Shown: positions 24,936 through 35,402, counted from the stretch's first letter. The stretch: 64,000 nucleotides of DNA from an uncultured Pelagibacteraceae bacterium (GCA_902531175.1 CACADE010000002.1:186001-250000), one strand, 5' to 3'. The notes: a model not told the origin generated them from the sequence alone. A program made the numbers and translations.

Positions 24936-27137
24936 ATGTATTTAAAATTATTAACAACAATTATCCTTTTTTTCTTATCGTTTCAATCTGCTTTTTCAAA
25001 TGAAACTATACTTCCCATTAAAAAACCAGATTTAAATGAAAAAAATACAACAAAAAAAATAGCTGAAATCATTCCTCTGCCAAAACCATCTGAAAAAGAA
25101 GATGAAATCCAAAAGGAAATTAAAATTACTACCACAGAGATATTTAAGACAATTAATGGTGTAATAATTCCAAAAAATAAGCCTCTAATAGTTAAAGAGA
25201 AATTAAGAAAGATAAAAAAACAAAAATTTTATAGCGATAGAGATTTGAGATATGCAAAACAAGCTATTTCATTTATGGAGAAAAGTAATTGGAAGGATGC
25301 AAAAAAAGCAGCAAATAAAGCAAGAGCAAAATCTATTTATGATTTTATTCAATGGAGACATCTACTTACAACCGGTAACAGTGCTACTTTTACAGAATAT
25401 AAACAGTTTATCGAAAGAGTAAAAGATTATCCAAGGATTGATAGGGTTCGTTACTTAGGAGAGCATAAAATAAATTCTAAAAATCATACTAAAAATGAAA
25501 TTATACAGTGGTTCGACAAACACCCTCCTTTAAGTGGATTTGGAAAAATGATGCTAGGCAATGCTTTGTTATCAAAAAATAAAGAGTCAGCTATAAATTT
25601 AATAAAGGAAGGATTTATAACAGCTGATTTAAGTAAAAATGATCTTATCTTTTTTAGAAAGAAATTTAAAAAATATTTGAACAGTAGTGATTATATTAAA
25701 AGAGCTGATTATTTAGCTTGGGAAAATAAATATTGGGATCTTAAAAGAATGTTAAGATATCTACCAAAAGATTATCAACTTTTATATACAGCAAGGCAAT
25801 TATTAATGAGCAGATCTTATGGGGTTGATAGCGCTATCTCGAATGTGCCTGCAAGTTTAAAAAAAGATGCAGGTTTAAATTATGATAGACTCAAATGGAG
25901 AAGGAAAAGAGGAAGAGTTGATAGTTCTTTAGAAATTTTACTAAGTATCAAAAATAATAAAGACTATATGGTTCGCCCAGATAAATGGTGGGTTGAAAGA
26001 TCAATAATTGCGAGATCACTTATTTATAAGAAAAGATATGAGCAAGCTTATAAAATTACAAGTAAACATGGACTATCAGAGGGTGCCGAATTAGCTGAAG
26101 CAGAATGGATGAGTGGATGGATTGCTTTAAGTTTCTTAAAAGACCCAATTTTAGCAAAAAGTCATTTTACTAAATTTTATAATAATGTTGGATATCCAAT
26201 TAGTTTATCAAGAGGAGCTTATTGGCTTGGAAAAGCGAATTTAGCACTAAATAATAAAGAAGAAGCAGATAAATGGTTTAAAGAAGGTTCAAAATATCTA
26301 ACAACCTATTATGGTCAATTATCTCATATGAAAATATATCCAAATAAAACTTTTGAACTTAAGGAAAGTACTCGGGTTGATAAAAATTATGCTGAGAGTT
26401 TTTACAAGAATAAGTTAGTCGCAATAGTACATTTATTAGATGAAGTAAAAAAAGATAAATATACGAAACATATTTTAAGGTTTCTGGCGAATGATAATAT
26501 TTCAGCGGGGAGTGAAATATTGGCAGCAAAACTAGCAACTGACATCTCTAGATTTGATTTTGCTATTCAGGTTTCTAAAATAGCATCTTATCAAAAAAGG
26601 TTTCATAACAAATATAATTATCCAGTAATAAGCACTCCGAATAAGGTTGGATCAAGAAAAATACCAGAACAAGCTTTAATATTATCAATTATAAGACAAG
26701 AAAGTGAGTTTGATATATCTGCAAGAAGTAGAGTTGGTGCTCAAGGCTTAATGCAGTTGATGCCTTACACCGCAAAGACTGTTGCCAAGCAGGCAAAAGT
26801 TTCTTATTCAAAATCTCGTTTAACAACAAGTCCTGAATATAATATAAATTTAGGATCTTTTTATATTGCAGGTTTAATTCTTAATTATGATGGATCCTAC
26901 CCTTTTGCTGTAGCAGCGTATAATGCAGGACCAAAAAGAGTAAAGTATTGGAAAAAAATTAATAAAGATCCACAAAAAAAACAAATCGATTATGTTGATT
27001 GGGTTGAGCTTATTAAATTTAAAGAAACTAGAAACTATGTGCAAAGAGTAATGGAAAATTACAACGTCTATAGATACATTTTGTCACAAAAACCTATTAA
27101 ATTGGAGAATTTTTTTAAGAATAAACCTCTTTATTAA
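24936..27137 (+). CDS. slt: Soluble lytic murein transglycosylase
   Basis: A 733-residue periplasmic enzyme cleaving peptidoglycan glycan strands. An N-terminal signal peptide (LLTTIILFFLSFQSAFS) is followed by a lysine/proline-rich linker, a long helical superhelix region (about residues 90-560), and a C-terminal SLT domain with ILSIIRQESEFDISARSRVGAQGLMQLMP; the catalytic Glu is in RQESEF near residue 589. YNAGPKRVKYW is a further family motif. Its stop overlaps the next gene's start by one base. Confidence 0.93.
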   Translation: MYLKLLTTIILFFLSFQSAFSNETILPIKKPDLNEKNTTKKIAEIIPLPKPSEKEDEIQKEIKITTTEIFKTINGVIIPKNKPLIVKEKLRKIKKQKFYSDRDLRYAKQAISFMEKSNWKDAKKAANKARAKSIYDFIQWRHLLTTGNSATFTEYKQFIERVKDYPRIDRVRYLGEHKINSKNHTKNEIIQWFDKHPPLSGFGKMMLGNALLSKNKESAINLIKEGFITADLSKNDLIFFRKKFKKYLNSSDYIKRADYLAWENKYWDLKRMLRYLPKDYQLLYTARQLLMSRSYGVDSAISNVPASLKKDAGLNYDRLKWRRKRGRVDSSLEILLSIKNNKDYMVRPDKWWVERSIIARSLIYKKRYEQAYKITSKHGLSEGAELAEAEWMSGWIALSFLKDPILAKSHFTKFYNNVGYPISLSRGAYWLGKANLALNNKEEADKWFKEGSKYLTTYYGQLSHMKIYPNKTFELKESTRVDKNYAESFYKNKLVAIVHLLDEVKKDKYTKHILRFLANDNISAGSEILAAKLATDISRFDFAIQVSKIASYQKRFHNKYNYPVISTPNKVGSRKIPEQALILSIIRQESEFDISARSRVGAQGLMQLMPYTAKTVAKQAKVSYSKSRLTTSPEYNINLGSFYIAGLILNYDGSYPFAVAAYNAGPKRVKYWKKINKDPQKKQIDYVDWVELIKFKETRNYVQRVMENYNVYRYILSQKPIKLENFFKNKPLY

Positions 27138-28822
27138 TGAGTGAAGAAAGAAAAAAAATAATAAATGAATTAAAAGAAAGTGTTGAGTTACTAAATAAAA
27201 ATAAAGTTAATGAAGCAGAAAAAATCTTAATTAGATTAAGTAATTATAATGAATTACAGGCTGACACATTTTCGTATTTAGGTGTTTGTTATATAAAAAA
27301 AAATAACTCCAAAAAAGCAGCTGAATATTTAGAAAGATCATTGAAAGTAAATCCAAATCATGAATATTCAAATCTTAATCTAGGTCTAATTTATTTTTCA
27401 AATAAAGATTATGATTTATCATTAAATTTTATTCAGAAAACGAGAAAAATTAACAAGAATAATCAAATGGCAATATATCATATAGGTTTAATAAATATGG
27501 CTTTAAATAATTATCTAGAAGCAGAAAAAGATTTTAAAGAACTATTGGAAATTAATTCTAAAGACCAAAATGCATTATTAAATTTAGGTATAATTTATAA
27601 TAAAATTAAAGACTTTGATAAATCCATCTCAATTTATAATCAGATAATAAAAATTAATCCAAATAATATATATGCTTATAATAATTTAGGATTAACATAT
27701 TTTGATAATTTAGATTTTGATAAAGCAATAAAGTATTATGAAAAATGTATAGAACTTAATAAAAATTTTTTAGTGGTATATGGAAATTTGGGTAGAGCAT
27801 ATTCTGAAAAAAGAAAATTTAAAAAAGCTCTAACAAATTTTAAAAAAGCAGCAGAAGGAAATTCAAAAGATTATAATAATTTATTTGCTATTGGAAAAAC
27901 TTATTTATCTTTAGGTGAATACGATAAGGGGTTAAAATATTATGAATTTAGAAAATTTTTAAACAAAACTGATAATATAGAATATATCAAGAAAAATTTT
28001 AACAGTAAGGAATGGAATGGAGAAAAAATTATAAATAAAAAAATACTTATTCTCTCAGAACAAGGTTTTGGTGACAATATTCAATTTAGCAGATATTTAC
28101 ATCAATTAAATAAAAACAATAAAGTAATATTTCTTGTAAATAAAAAATTAAATTTCCTATTTAGGAAAAGTAGTTTTAAGATAATAAATAATCTAAACGA
28201 AATAAATGAACATGATTATTTTCAAAATCTACTGACATTACCAAAAATACATTATGAAAATTATAAAAGTTTTTTAACTAATCACAATTTCATAAAAAAT
28301 GATAAAGAAACAGACTTGAAATGGAACAAAAAATTTGAACAAATTAAAAAATTTAAAGTAGGAATTTTTTGGCAGGGAAATAAAAATTATTATGGAGACG
28401 ATAAAAGATCTATACCTTTAATTAAATTTGAGAGAATTATTAAAAATGTAAATATTTCTATAATAAGTTTACAAAAAGGCTTTGGAGTTGATCAAATTGA
28501 AGCAAATAATTTTGAAAAATATCTTATAAATTTATCTGATGAAATTGATAATGATCAAGATGCTTATAAAGATAGTATTTCAATATTAAAGAATTTAGAT
28601 TTACTTATTACTAGTGATTCATCTATTGCTCATTTAGCTGGAACAATGAATATTAATACTTGGTTAGCCCTATGTTATAACCCTGATTGGAGGTGGTACA
28701 TTGAAAATAAAACACAAATTTTTTATAATACTATTAAAATATTTCAACAAGATGCGCCTGGTAACTGGGAAAGCGTCTTTGATAAGATTAATGAGGAACT
28801 TAATTTAAAGTTAAATAATTAA
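27137..28822 (+). CDS. TPR-repeat protein with glycosyltransferase-like C-terminal domain
   Basis: A 561-residue protein with about seven tandem tetratricopeptide repeats over residues 20-275 (for example AAEYLERSLKVNPNHEYSNLNLGLIY and DFDKAIKYYEKCIELNKN). The C-terminal half (about 295-555) has KKILILSEQGFGDNIQFSRYL, KVGIFWQGNKNYYGDDKRSIPL and LLITSDSSIAHLAGTMNINTWLAL, resembling GT9/GT41-type (heptosyl/O-GlcNAc-like) folds in TPR-GT proteins. Donor and target are unknown. It has no signal peptide and follows slt immediately. Confidence 0.78.
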   Translation: MSEERKKIINELKESVELLNKNKVNEAEKILIRLSNYNELQADTFSYLGVCYIKKNNSKKAAEYLERSLKVNPNHEYSNLNLGLIYFSNKDYDLSLNFIQKTRKINKNNQMAIYHIGLINMALNNYLEAEKDFKELLEINSKDQNALLNLGIIYNKIKDFDKSISIYNQIIKINPNNIYAYNNLGLTYFDNLDFDKAIKYYEKCIELNKNFLVVYGNLGRAYSEKRKFKKALTNFKKAAEGNSKDYNNLFAIGKTYLSLGEYDKGLKYYEFRKFLNKTDNIEYIKKNFNSKEWNGEKIINKKILILSEQGFGDNIQFSRYLHQLNKNNKVIFLVNKKLNFLFRKSSFKIINNLNEINEHDYFQNLLTLPKIHYENYKSFLTNHNFIKNDKETDLKWNKKFEQIKKFKVGIFWQGNKNYYGDDKRSIPLIKFERIIKNVNISIISLQKGFGVDQIEANNFEKYLINLSDEIDNDQDAYKDSISILKNLDLLITSDSSIAHLAGTMNINTWLALCYNPDWRWYIENKTQIFYNTIKIFQQDAPGNWESVFDKINEELNLKLNN

Positions 28823-28835
28823 TAAACTTATTTTT

Positions 28836-28930
28836 TGGCGGAAGGAGAGGGATTCGAACCCTCGGTACACCTTTTCAAGCGTACGGCGGTTTAGCAAACC
28901 GCTGGTTTAAACCAGCTCACCCATCCTTCC
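28836..28930 (-). tRNA. tRNA-Ser(GCT), CCA encoded
   Basis: The minus strand folds as a class II tRNA: a 7-bp acceptor stem GGAAGGA/TCCTTCC, T-arm GAGGGTTCGAATCCCTC, anticodon stem-loop GCGGTTTGCTAAACCGC with anticodon GCT (serine AGC/AGT), and a long variable arm, as expected for serine. The discriminator base is G and CCA is encoded. It lies in the spacer between the TPR gene (13 bases from its stop, convergent) and the divergent soxB gene. Confidence 0.97.
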
Positions 28931-28945
28931 GTGTAAATATGTGTA

Positions 28946-28980
28946 ACTTGAAATCATTGAATATTCAATCATATTCAAGT
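28946..28980. promoter_or_regulatory. Nested inverted repeat between tRNA-Ser and soxB
   Basis: A perfect 14-base palindrome ATTGAATATTCAAT (28956-28969) lies inside a 7-base inverted pair ACTTGAA / TTCAAGT (28946-28952 and 28974-28980) with nearly the same centre. It sits in the only spacer before the sarcosine oxidase operon, 15 bases before the soxB ATG and 15 bases upstream of the divergent tRNA. It could be an operator, or a hairpin in the soxB leader. No regulator gene is adjacent. Confidence 0.45.
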
Positions 28981-28994
28981 AATTTCTGCTCAAT

Positions 28995-30248
28995 ATGAAA
29001 AACAAATATTCTTTATTCTCTCTAATAAAAAATGCTTTTTCTCAGCATGAAAATTGGCAACAAGCTTGGGGAAATCCAGAGCCAAAAAAAGAATACGATG
29101 CTATTATTGTAGGTGGTGGTGGACACGGTTTAGCTACTGCTTATTATTTAGCAAAAAAACATAATTTAAAAAATATTGCTGTTTTAGAAAAAGGTTGGAT
29201 TGGTGGTGGAAATACAGGACGTAACACTACAATAATTAGATCAAATTATTTATGGGATGCAAGTGCTGGTCTATACGATCATGCACTTAAATTATGGGAA
29301 AATTTATCTCAAGAGCTTAACTACAATGTGATGTTCAGTCAAAGAGGTGTAATGAATTTAGCTCACAATCTTCAAGATGTAAGAGATTTAAAAAGAAGAA
29401 CACATGCTAATAGACTAAATGGAATTGATGCAGTTTGGTTAAATACTGAGGAAGTAAAAAAATTTTGCCCAATTATAAATACATCACCTCATATCAGATA
29501 CCCAGTTTTGGGTGGGACGTTACAAAGAAGAGCAGGAACTGCAAGACATGATGCTGTTGCCTGGGGTTACGCAAGAGGTGCAAGCGATATGGGTGTTGAT
29601 ATAATTCAAAATTGTGAAGTTAAAGGAATAAAGAGAAATAGAGATAGAGTTGAAGGATTAGAAACCACTAAAGGATTTATAAAAACTAATAAAATTGGAG
29701 TTGTTGCAGCAGGCCACTCAAGTGTAATAGCAAATATGGCTGGATTAAAACTTCCTCTTGAGAGTAAACCATTACAAGCGTTAGTTTCAGAGCCAGTAAA
29801 ACCAATTATTGATACTGTTGTAATGTCAAATGCAGTTCATGCTTATGTAAGTCAATCCGATAAAGGCGAATTAGTTATAGGTGCGGGAACAGATTCATAT
29901 GTTTCATATACACAAAGAGGTAGTCATAATATTGTAGAAGAAACTTTAAAAGCTATTTTAGAGCTCTACCCTATTTTTAGTAGAATGAAAATGTTAAGAC
30001 AATGGGGAGGAATTGTAGATATATGTCCTGATGCAAGTCCTATTATAAGTAAAACTAATATAAAAGGCTTATATTTTAATTGTGGTTGGGGTACCGGTGG
30101 TTTTAAAGCTACTCCAGGATCGGGAGATTTGTTTGCACACACAATCGCAAATGATGAGCCACATAAATTAAATGCAGCATTTAATTTAAATAGATTTGTA
30201 AGCGGTGATCTTGTTGATGAACATGGTGCTGCAGCAGTTGCACATTAG
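28995..30248 (+). CDS. soxB: Sarcosine oxidase, beta subunit
   Basis: A 417-residue flavoprotein subunit of the heterotetrameric enzyme that demethylates sarcosine to glycine, methylene-THF and H2O2. The FAD-binding motif [21 protein letters not shown] is near residue 36; [18 protein letters not shown] follows; the segment [18 protein letters not shown] contains a His consistent with the covalent flavin attachment region. [17 protein letters not shown] is the C-terminal dinucleotide site. It heads a tight soxB-D-A-G operon. Confidence 0.96.
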   Translation: MKNKYSLFSLIKNAFSQHENWQQAWGNPEPKKEYDAIIVGGGGHGLATAYYLAKKHNLKNIAVLEKGWIGGGNTGRNTTIIRSNYLWDASAGLYDHALKLWENLSQELNYNVMFSQRGVMNLAHNLQDVRDLKRRTHANRLNGIDAVWLNTEEVKKFCPIINTSPHIRYPVLGGTLQRRAGTARHDAVAWGYARGASDMGVDIIQNCEVKGIKRNRDRVEGLETTKGFIKTNKIGVVAAGHSSVIANMAGLKLPLESKPLQALVSEPVKPIIDTVVMSNAVHAYVSQSDKGELVIGAGTDSYVSYTQRGSHNIVEETLKAILELYPIFSRMKMLRQWGGIVDICPDASPIISKTNIKGLYFNCGWGTGGFKATPGSGDLFAHTIANDEPHKLNAAFNLNRFVSGDLVDEHGAAAVAH

Positions 30249-30250
30249 TA

Positions 30251-30532
30251 ATGTTTTTAATTAATTGTCCATTTTGTGGAGAGAGAGATCAAAGTGAATT
30301 TTCTTCAGGTGGCGAAGCTCATATAGTTAGACCAAAACAACCAACTGAACTTAGCGATGATGAATGGGCGGAATATCTATTTATGAGAAAAAATATTAAA
30401 GGTATTCAATTTGAAAGATGGAATCATGTTCACGGATGCAGAAAATGGTTCAACGTCGTTAGAGACACATCGAATGATAAAATATTATCTGTTTATAAAA
30501 TGGGTGAAAAACCTCCTGTTAATTATAAGTAA
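30251..30532 (+). CDS. soxD: Sarcosine oxidase, delta subunit
   Basis: A 93-residue zinc-binding subunit. INCPFCGERDQSEFSSGGEAHIVRP contains the CxxC pair and His, and HVHGCRKWFNVVRDT completes the zinc site. It begins two bases after soxB and its stop overlaps the soxA start (TAATG). The size and position are as in the canonical soxBDAG operon. Confidence 0.96.
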   Translation: MFLINCPFCGERDQSEFSSGGEAHIVRPKQPTELSDDEWAEYLFMRKNIKGIQFERWNHVHGCRKWFNVVRDTSNDKILSVYKMGEKPPVNYK

Positions 30533-33500
30533 TGCCTAATTATAGAATTCATAAAACCGAATATATTGATGAAACTAAGAGAGTTTCATTTAAATATGAT
30601 GGTAAGACTTATTTTGGATATGAAGGTGATACCTTAGCGTCAGCACTTTTGGCAAATGGTATTCATTTAGTCGGTAGAAGTTTTAAATATCACAGGCCAA
30701 GGGGTATAGTTTCTTGTGGAGCAGAAGAGCCTAATGCAATTTGTCAAATTGGTAGTAAAAAAGACCTAACAGAACCAAATGTAAGAGCAACCGAATTAGA
30801 ATTGTATGAAGGATTAGAAGCAAGTTCTCAAAATTGTTGGCCTAACGTAAAATTTGATATTGGGGGTATTAATAATTTTATATCACCATTAATTCCTGCA
30901 GGCTTTTATTATAAAACATTTATGTGGCCAAAGAGTTTTTGGAAAAAAGTATATGAACCATTAATACGATTATCTGCGGGTTTGGGAAAATCTCCTACAG
31001 AACCAGATCCTGATATCTATGATCACAAATATGTTCACTACGATGTATTGGTAATTGGTGGTGGAGTTTCAGGTATTATTGCTGCAAAAATGGCTGCAAA
31101 AAATAATTTAAAAACTCTATTAGTAGATGACAAAAAAATACTAGGTGGTTCTACAATTTATCAAAATAATGAGTCTATTAAGATTGATGATAAATTATCA
31201 AGTGAATGGTTAAAAAATGAAATTCAAGAAATTAAAAAATTAAGTAATTTAACAATTAAGACAAGAACAAGTATTGCAGCTTATCATGGATACAATTTTC
31301 TTTTAGCTAAAGAAAATTTAACAGATCATTTACCTGAGGAAAAAAAGCAAAATAAAATTAGACAACGATTATGGAAAATAAGAGCAAAAAAAGTTGTAAT
31401 TGCAACTGGATCAATTGAAAGACCACTTGTATTTAATAATAATGATAGACCAGGAATATTATTATCTAATTCAATAAACAAATATTTGGATTATTACGGT
31501 GTTACCTGTGGAGAAAACATAATATTATTTACGAATAATGATAGTGCATACGAAACTTCAATTTCACTTCATAAGAAAGGTATAAAGAATTTAATTGTTG
31601 ATTTAAGAAAATCTGCTAGCTCTGAACTAATCAAACAAGCAGAAAGTCTAGGAATAAAGATCTACTTTAATCATGTCGTAACAAATACTTTTGGATACAG
31701 AAAAATAAATTCATTAGAAATCATGAAACTATCAGAAGATGGAAATACAACTGTAGGTGATAAGATTAAATTAAGTTGTGACTGTTTAGGTATGAGTGGT
31801 GGATGGACACCTATGGTGCATATGCATACTCAATCTGGTGGTAAATTAGATTTTAGAGATGATGACCAAGTATTCTTACCAAAGGAAAATAGTGAAGATC
31901 AAATTTCTATTGGTTCATGCAATGGAGATTTTGATTTAGAAAATATTATAGATAAAACAGTCAATAAAATTAATAAATTCTTAGATATAGATAATCAAGA
32001 TTACCAAGAAACAAATATAATTTGCTCTAAAGAAAATGATAAAAGAAATATATGGCTTTTACCAAATAAAATACCTTTAGGTAAAACAAAATGCTTTATA
32101 GATTTTCAAAATGACTCAACTGCAAAAGATATTAAATTAGCCTTAAAAGAAGGCTTTAGATCAATTGAACATGTAAAAAGATATACAACGACTGGTATGG
32201 CAACAGATCAGGGAAAGTTATCTAATATGCACGCACTTGGGATTATAGCTGATACAGCTGGTGTAAAAATGGGTACATTGGGAACAACTACATTTAGGCC
32301 TCCATTCACACCATTAACTTTCGGAACACTAGTTGGGAGAAATGTTGGAAAATTTTTTGAAGTAGTAAGAAAAACATCCATGCATGAATGGCATGTGGAA
32401 AATAATGCAGAATTTGAAAATGTTGGTCAGTGGAAAAGACCCTGGTACTATGCAAAAAATGGAGAAAATATGCATGATGCTGTTCAAAGAGAAAGTAAAG
32501 CGGCGCGTGACAGTGCGGGTATCTTAGACGCATCAACTCTAGGAAAAATTGATATCCAAGGAACAGATGCATCAGAATTTTTAAATCGAGTTTACACAAA
32601 TGCTTGGTCAAAACTTGCAATCGGAAAATGTAGATACGGACTTATGTTAAACGAGGATGGTATGGTTTATGACGACGGTGTTACTACAAGAATATCTGAA
32701 AATCATTACCTAATGACAACTACTACTGGGGGAGCCGCAAATGTATTAAGCAAACTTGAGGATTATTTACAAACGGAGTGGCCAGAGTTAGATGTTTATT
32801 TAACATCAGTGACAGATCATTATTCTACAGCAAGTATTTGTGGTCCAAATTCAAAAAAAATTCTTAACAAACTTTTTCCAAATTTAGATTTAAGTGATGA
32901 AAACTTTCCTCATATGTCATTTAAAGAAGATAAACTTGAAAATATAAATTGTAGAATAATGAGAATAAGTTTTACGGGTGAACTAAGCTATGAAATTAAC
33001 ATAGAGTCGAAATATGGAAATTCATTATGGAAAATGTGTATAGAAGCTGGGAAAGAGTTTAATTTGACACCTTATGGTACTGAAACAATGCACCTACTCA
33101 GAGCTGAAAAAGGTTTCATTATTGTTGGACAAGATACAGACGGCACAATGACTCCTTCAGACTTACAGATGGATTGGATTGTAAGTAAAAAGAAATATGA
33201 CTTCATTGGTAAAAGATCTTTATATAGAAGTGATACTATTAGAGAAGATAGAAAGCAATTGGTAGGACTACTTACAGATGATCCAAAAGAAATTTTGGAA
33301 GAAGGTGCTCAAATTGTTTCAGACATTAAATCAAAGCCTATAGATATGCTAGGACATGTAACTTCAAGCTATTTTAGTCCAAACCTAAATAAATCAATTG
33401 CCTTGGCTGTAGTTAGAAGTGGTAAAACAATGAAGGGTCAAAAGTTAATTATTCCAATGGAAAACAAAAATATTAATGTGACCGTTTCTGACACAATTTT

Positions 33501-33534
33501 TTTAGATAAGGAGAATAAAAGACTAAATGCTTGA
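30532..33534 (+). CDS. soxA: Sarcosine oxidase, alpha subunit
   Basis: A 1000-residue subunit. An N-terminal ferredoxin-like region (about 15-90: FKYDGKTYFGYEGDTLASAL, GRSFKYHRPRGI) is followed by an NAD(P)-binding Rossmann domain (YDVLVIGGGVSGIIAAKMA, near residue 170) and a thiosulfate/opine-type oxidoreductase core. The C-terminal third (about 620-1000) is an aminomethyltransferase (GcvT-like) folate-binding domain that captures the methyl group on THF. Length and order match characterised SoxA. It overlaps soxG by eight bases. Confidence 0.97.
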   Translation: MPNYRIHKTEYIDETKRVSFKYDGKTYFGYEGDTLASALLANGIHLVGRSFKYHRPRGIVSCGAEEPNAICQIGSKKDLTEPNVRATELELYEGLEASSQNCWPNVKFDIGGINNFISPLIPAGFYYKTFMWPKSFWKKVYEPLIRLSAGLGKSPTEPDPDIYDHKYVHYDVLVIGGGVSGIIAAKMAAKNNLKTLLVDDKKILGGSTIYQNNESIKIDDKLSSEWLKNEIQEIKKLSNLTIKTRTSIAAYHGYNFLLAKENLTDHLPEEKKQNKIRQRLWKIRAKKVVIATGSIERPLVFNNNDRPGILLSNSINKYLDYYGVTCGENIILFTNNDSAYETSISLHKKGIKNLIVDLRKSASSELIKQAESLGIKIYFNHVVTNTFGYRKINSLEIMKLSEDGNTTVGDKIKLSCDCLGMSGGWTPMVHMHTQSGGKLDFRDDDQVFLPKENSEDQISIGSCNGDFDLENIIDKTVNKINKFLDIDNQDYQETNIICSKENDKRNIWLLPNKIPLGKTKCFIDFQNDSTAKDIKLALKEGFRSIEHVKRYTTTGMATDQGKLSNMHALGIIADTAGVKMGTLGTTTFRPPFTPLTFGTLVGRNVGKFFEVVRKTSMHEWHVENNAEFENVGQWKRPWYYAKNGENMHDAVQRESKAARDSAGILDASTLGKIDIQGTDASEFLNRVYTNAWSKLAIGKCRYGLMLNEDGMVYDDGVTTRISENHYLMTTTTGGAANVLSKLEDYLQTEWPELDVYLTSVTDHYSTASICGPNSKKILNKLFPNLDLSDENFPHMSFKEDKLENINCRIMRISFTGELSYEINIESKYGNSLWKMCIEAGKEFNLTPYGTETMHLLRAEKGFIIVGQDTDGTMTPSDLQMDWIVSKKKYDFIGKRSLYRSDTIREDRKQLVGLLTDDPKEILEEGAQIVSDIKSKPIDMLGHVTSSYFSPNLNKSIALAVVRSGKTMKGQKLIIPMENKNINVTVSDTIFLDKENKRLNA

Positions 33535-34075
33535 CATTTTACATCCAAATATTTCGAATATTAATAAAAACAATATCGATATTAATTTATCTGAAGAAAA
33601 AATTAAAATTAATATCAGGGGAAAAAAAAAAGAATTTTTTACCAAAGTGGGTAAAATTCTATCTATTATTTTACCTTCTGAGTCAAACACCAGTTCATCA
33701 AATGAAAACTATGATGTTTTGTGGCTAAGTCCGGATGAATGGATGATATATTTTGATGAAAATAAAAATTCAAATATTTTTGATCAACTTTATAAAGATA
33801 TTTCGTCTTTAAATTTTGGATCAATTACTGAGATCTCTTCACAATTAATTTGCATAAATATAAAAGGAGAAAATATATTTGAATTATTATCATCTGGATC
33901 ACCTTTTAATTTCGAAAAATTTAAAAATAATGTTGGTTCATCAACACAAACGATAGTAAATCATATTGATGTAATTCTTCATCACAAGTCAAAGAATAAT
34001 ATTAATTTATTTGTAAGAAGATCATTTTCAGAACACCTTTATGAATGGTTAATTGATAGCTCTAATTTTGTCTAA
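33527..34075 (+). CDS. soxG: Sarcosine oxidase, gamma subunit
   Basis: A 182-residue divergent small subunit at the operon end. VLWLSPDEWMIYFDENK and the C-terminal FVRRSFSEHLYEWL match the GcvT-like fold of SoxG. Identification relies partly on position. Its 3' end overlaps the opposite-strand MATE gene by 27 bases. Confidence 0.9.
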   Translation: MLDILHPNISNINKNNIDINLSEEKIKINIRGKKKEFFTKVGKILSIILPSESNTSSSNENYDVLWLSPDEWMIYFDENKNSNIFDQLYKDISSLNFGSITEISSQLICINIKGENIFELLSSGSPFNFEKFKNNVGSSTQTIVNHIDVILHHKSKNNINLFVRRSFSEHLYEWLIDSSNFV

Positions 34076-35398
34076 TTTATAATTCAAATAAAAATAAGTA
34101 TAACCAAGATACATCAGAGAGAAAATCCAATTGAATATTACCCATAACCAAAAAAATTCAGAAAAGTCAGAATTAAAATAAATTGCAGTATAAAATACGA
34201 CAAATGGAAAAATTCCATTTCGGCAAATATTAGCAATTAATGCGTTTTCAGCTTTTTTTAAAGCCATAAAAAAACCATTTGATAAAAAAAATATTGGATA
34301 AGCTGGTAGCACAAAGGCTGAAATCTCTAAATATAATTTTCCAAATTCAACGACCTCTAAATCTTTTGAAAATAATTTTGTTATCATTTCAGCACCAAAA
34401 TAAATAATAAAAGAAGAAATAATCATTATAATGAAAGCATATTTTATAGCTTGGAAGTACGTTTCTTTAATTCTTAAAATATTTCGTGCACCAAAGTTTT
34501 GAGCAATAATTGTGATAATTGCAGTATTTATTCCCAAGATTGGCAATAAAACCACTTGTTCTATTTTGGTGCCAGCTCCATAACCAGCTGCTGCATATTC
34601 TCCTGATAAACCTGCATATTTGAATACAATAGCAGAAGCAATAGAATAACCGCAAATTGAAATTATTATTGGCATAGATTGAAAAAAAATATTTTTTAAA
34701 AAAAAAAATTTAGGAATAAAATAAGAAATAAGTATGTTTTTAATTAATTTACTTTTTAAAACTTTTTTAAATATAATTAAAAAAGCGACCGTTTGAGCTA
34801 TTAGAGTTGCTATTGCAATACCCTTCATACCCAAAGCTGGTATGAAATAAAATCCAAATATTAAAATTGGATTTAACAATATGTTTAAAAAAAAAGATAA
34901 TATTAAAGCATTTCTATAAGTTTTCGTATCGCCTTCTGCATGAAGTAATGAATTTAATGCAACAACTAAAATAAAAATAAATGAACCAAGGAAAATGATA
35001 TCTGTATATTGTAAGCCAAGATTTATTACCTCGTTAGTTGAACCCATAATTGAAAAAAGGTCTGATGCATAATTTAAACCAATAAAAGTAATCAACAGAA
35101 TTATCAAAAAAGAAAAGAAAATTAATTGGCAGAAATAAATTGAAGCATTTTTATTATTTTTTTCTCCAATGCTATTACCTATCAGTGATGTACCTGCAAC
35201 TGTGATACCAATAGATGAGGCAATAATAATAAAATAAATTGGAAAAGATTTTGTTAAAGCTGACAAAGCTTCAGGTGATATTTTTCCTGCAAAATATGTA
35301 TCAGCAATATTATATAACGTTTGAAAGAGTGTACCTACAGATGCAGGTATCGCTAATTTTTTAATTAATTCTTTGATGTCATCACTTAATATATTCAT
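34049..35398 (-). CDS. MATE-family efflux transporter
   Basis: A 449-residue integral membrane protein with about 12 hydrophobic segments in two homologous halves. LAIPASVGTLFQTLYNIADTYFAGKISPEALSALT is the typical N-terminal MatE opening and GTSLIGNSIGEKNNKNASIYF the conserved post-TM3 loop. In the second half, ALGINTAIITIIAQNFGARNILRIKE repeats the pattern. Likely exports cationic or organic compounds using Na+ or H+; substrate unknown. Its end overlaps soxG. Confidence 0.92.
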   Translation of the reverse strand: MNILSDDIKELIKKLAIPASVGTLFQTLYNIADTYFAGKISPEALSALTKSFPIYFIIIASSIGITVAGTSLIGNSIGEKNNKNASIYFCQLIFFSFLIILLITFIGLNYASDLFSIMGSTNEVINLGLQYTDIIFLGSFIFILVVALNSLLHAEGDTKTYRNALILSFFLNILLNPILIFGFYFIPALGMKGIAIATLIAQTVAFLIIFKKVLKSKLIKNILISYFIPKFFFLKNIFFQSMPIIISICGYSIASAIVFKYAGLSGEYAAAGYGAGTKIEQVVLLPILGINTAIITIIAQNFGARNILRIKETYFQAIKYAFIIMIISSFIIYFGAEMITKLFSKDLEVVEFGKLYLEISAFVLPAYPIFFLSNGFFMALKKAENALIANICRNGIFPFVVFYTAIYFNSDFSEFFWLWVIFNWIFSLMYLGYTYFYLNYKLDKIRAIN

Positions 35399-35402
35399 GA
35401 TA

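Noticed and set aside
32306-32620. Minus-strand 104-residue His-rich ORF
   Set aside because: Antisense to the conserved soxA coding sequence; repeats of leucine/histidine reflect antisense codon bias.
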